Assembly (NCBI RefSeq): GCF_000967425.1
Contig: NZ_FO082820.1
Span: 2,914,001-2,978,000 of the forward strand
Source of the DNA: Pseudorhizobium banfieldiae
GTDB lineage: Bacteria > Pseudomonadota > Alphaproteobacteria > Rhizobiales > Rhizobiaceae
Reading direction: 5' to 3'
DNA: 64,000 nt
The translations under genes were made by a program, and so were the position numbers. The notes below the pieces were generated by a model that saw only the letters and a list, made by a program, of their open reading frames with translations, was not told the DNA's origin and did not search any database. Within the stretch, counting starts at the first letter, position 1. The number at the start of each line of letters is the position of its first letter. Of the stretch, positions 63,363 to 64,000 are shown in pieces.

Positions 63363-64000
63363 TGGAGCGGGAGGCAAGGGTGGAGAAATGCTTAGCGACC
63401 TCCCGTCCGCCGACGGTCAACACCTATGGCTTTCTCTGGAGCCATAGGGCCGATGAAGCCATTGGGCTCCTGCTCGAGAAAGGCTACCGGGAATTCGAAC
63501 TGATGATGCAGCCGCCGCATCTTTCGCTTGACCCGAAGAGCCCGGAAGCGATGGCGATCAGGTCCCTCGTGTCGGCGGGAACCCTCGAGTTGCACTCCCT
63601 CAACATGCCGAGCCTCGATCTTAACCTGGCGTCCGCCATGGAAGAGATGCGGGCATACTCTGTGAACATGTTCTGCCGTCAGATCCGACTGGCCGGTGCT
63701 TTGGGTGCGCGGAGACTGGTAGTGGCGCCGGGACGGGTCAGCCCTCTCTTTCCCGCCCCCGCCGAGCTCCTTCGGCAATGGCTTCGGGATGCGCTTGAAG
63801 CCCTCCTTCCGCTCGCTCGCCGGGAGGGCGTCACCCTCGCGCTTGAGAACCTCCCAATCGCTTCGCTGCCAAGGGCATCAGACCTGTTGGACTTCATCAC
63901 CCTCCTCGATACGCCGTCGAATCTCGGCATCTGTTACGATGTGGCCAATGCGCACTATAGCGCCGAGGATCCCCTCGAAGGCATCATGCTCCTGAGAGAC
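63362..64000 (+). CDS. Xylose isomerase-like TIM-barrel protein (partial, cut by window end)
   Basis: ATG 63362 overlaps the aldehyde dehydrogenase stop as ATGA, and 213 codons run off the window. The product shows a sugar phosphate isomerase/epimerase fold: NTYGFLWSHRADEAIGLL and YREFELMMQPPHLSLD near the start, then LHSLNMPSLDLNLA, LGARRLVVAPGRVSP, and metal-site pieces TLALENLP and LGICYDVANAHYS. The first 17 residues are probably an extension. Its place as fifth gene of this operon suggests isomerisation or dehydration of a polyol or sugar-like substrate. Confidence 0.85.
   Translation, partial: MEREARVEKCLATSRPPTVNTYGFLWSHRADEAIGLLLEKGYREFELMMQPPHLSLDPKSPEAMAIRSLVSAGTLELHSLNMPSLDLNLASAMEEMRAYSVNMFCRQIRLAGALGARRLVVAPGRVSPLFPAPAELLRQWLRDALEALLPLARREGVTLALENLPIASLPRASDLLDFITLLDTPSNLGICYDVANAHYSAEDPLEGIMLLRD

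Overview
This 64 kb window is GC-rich DNA from an alphaproteobacterium, most likely Hyphomicrobiales (Rhizobiaceae-like). The call rests on gene style (many ABC and TRAP operons with ATGA overlaps, an Anbu operon, GcvA-type LysR, candidate EcfG stress promoters) and not on a marker gene. It reads as accessory catabolic DNA from a secondary replicon or a flexible chromosomal region. No rRNA, tRNA, CRISPR array, replication gene or phage gene was seen.

Layout. 1-1941: end of a TRAP transporter operon. 1938-6532: an oxygen-independent ubiquinone module, with ubiX-ubiD divergent from ubiT-ubiU-ubiV across an FNR-like box. 6887-7540: TerC. 7612-13726: a branched-chain-type ABC transporter operon ending in an aromatic-aldehyde-type dehydrogenase, with a divergent AraC regulator. 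14897-18339: phosphoenolpyruvate synthase and a zinc alcohol dehydrogenase. 18489-25331: ureohydrolase, polyamine-type ABC transporter and amidase operon, with a divergent LysR regulator. 25540-29497: circularly permuted ATP-grasp, alpha-E, transglutaminase and Anbu proteasome-like operon. 29535-34806: leucine/isovalerate degradation genes (methylcrotonyl-CoA carboxylase, methylglutaconyl-CoA hydratase, HMG-CoA lyase). 35226-37939: low-complexity secreted proteins, including a 35-residue repeat protein, and an unlisted 30-residue membrane protein behind an EcfG-type promoter. 37907-39972: a NarL-type two-component system. 40386-41005: a dctM remnant. 41239-48185: an OmpR-type two-component system divergent from dsbD, an Lgt-like/TlpA fusion, two L,D-transpeptidases and a DsbA/DsbG-like protein. 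48235-49453: an IS3-family element. 49738-56818: amino-sugar/hexuronate catabolism with TRAP transporter, epimerase, GntR and UxuA. 57128-57721: an mfd fragment. 57952-64000: an unrecognised catabolic operon (flavoprotein, frameshifted TPP enzyme, cupin, aldehyde dehydrogenase, TIM barrel) running off the end.

Two systems stand out. First, the envelope module at 41239-48185 links a reducing-power relay (DsbD, TlpA-like and DsbA/DsbG-like proteins) to two peptidoglycan enzymes that each use a single catalytic cysteine. Exact or near-exact CTTAAG-N5-CTTAAG direct repeats lie in front of both transcription units, which suggests one self-contained regulon run by the adjacent two-component system. 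Second, the ubiXD/ubiTUV module carries all eight iron-sulfur cysteines expected of UbiU and UbiV.

The right two thirds show decay: a truncated, frameshifted dctM, an IS with a broken orfA, a beheaded mfd and a frameshifted TPP enzyme.
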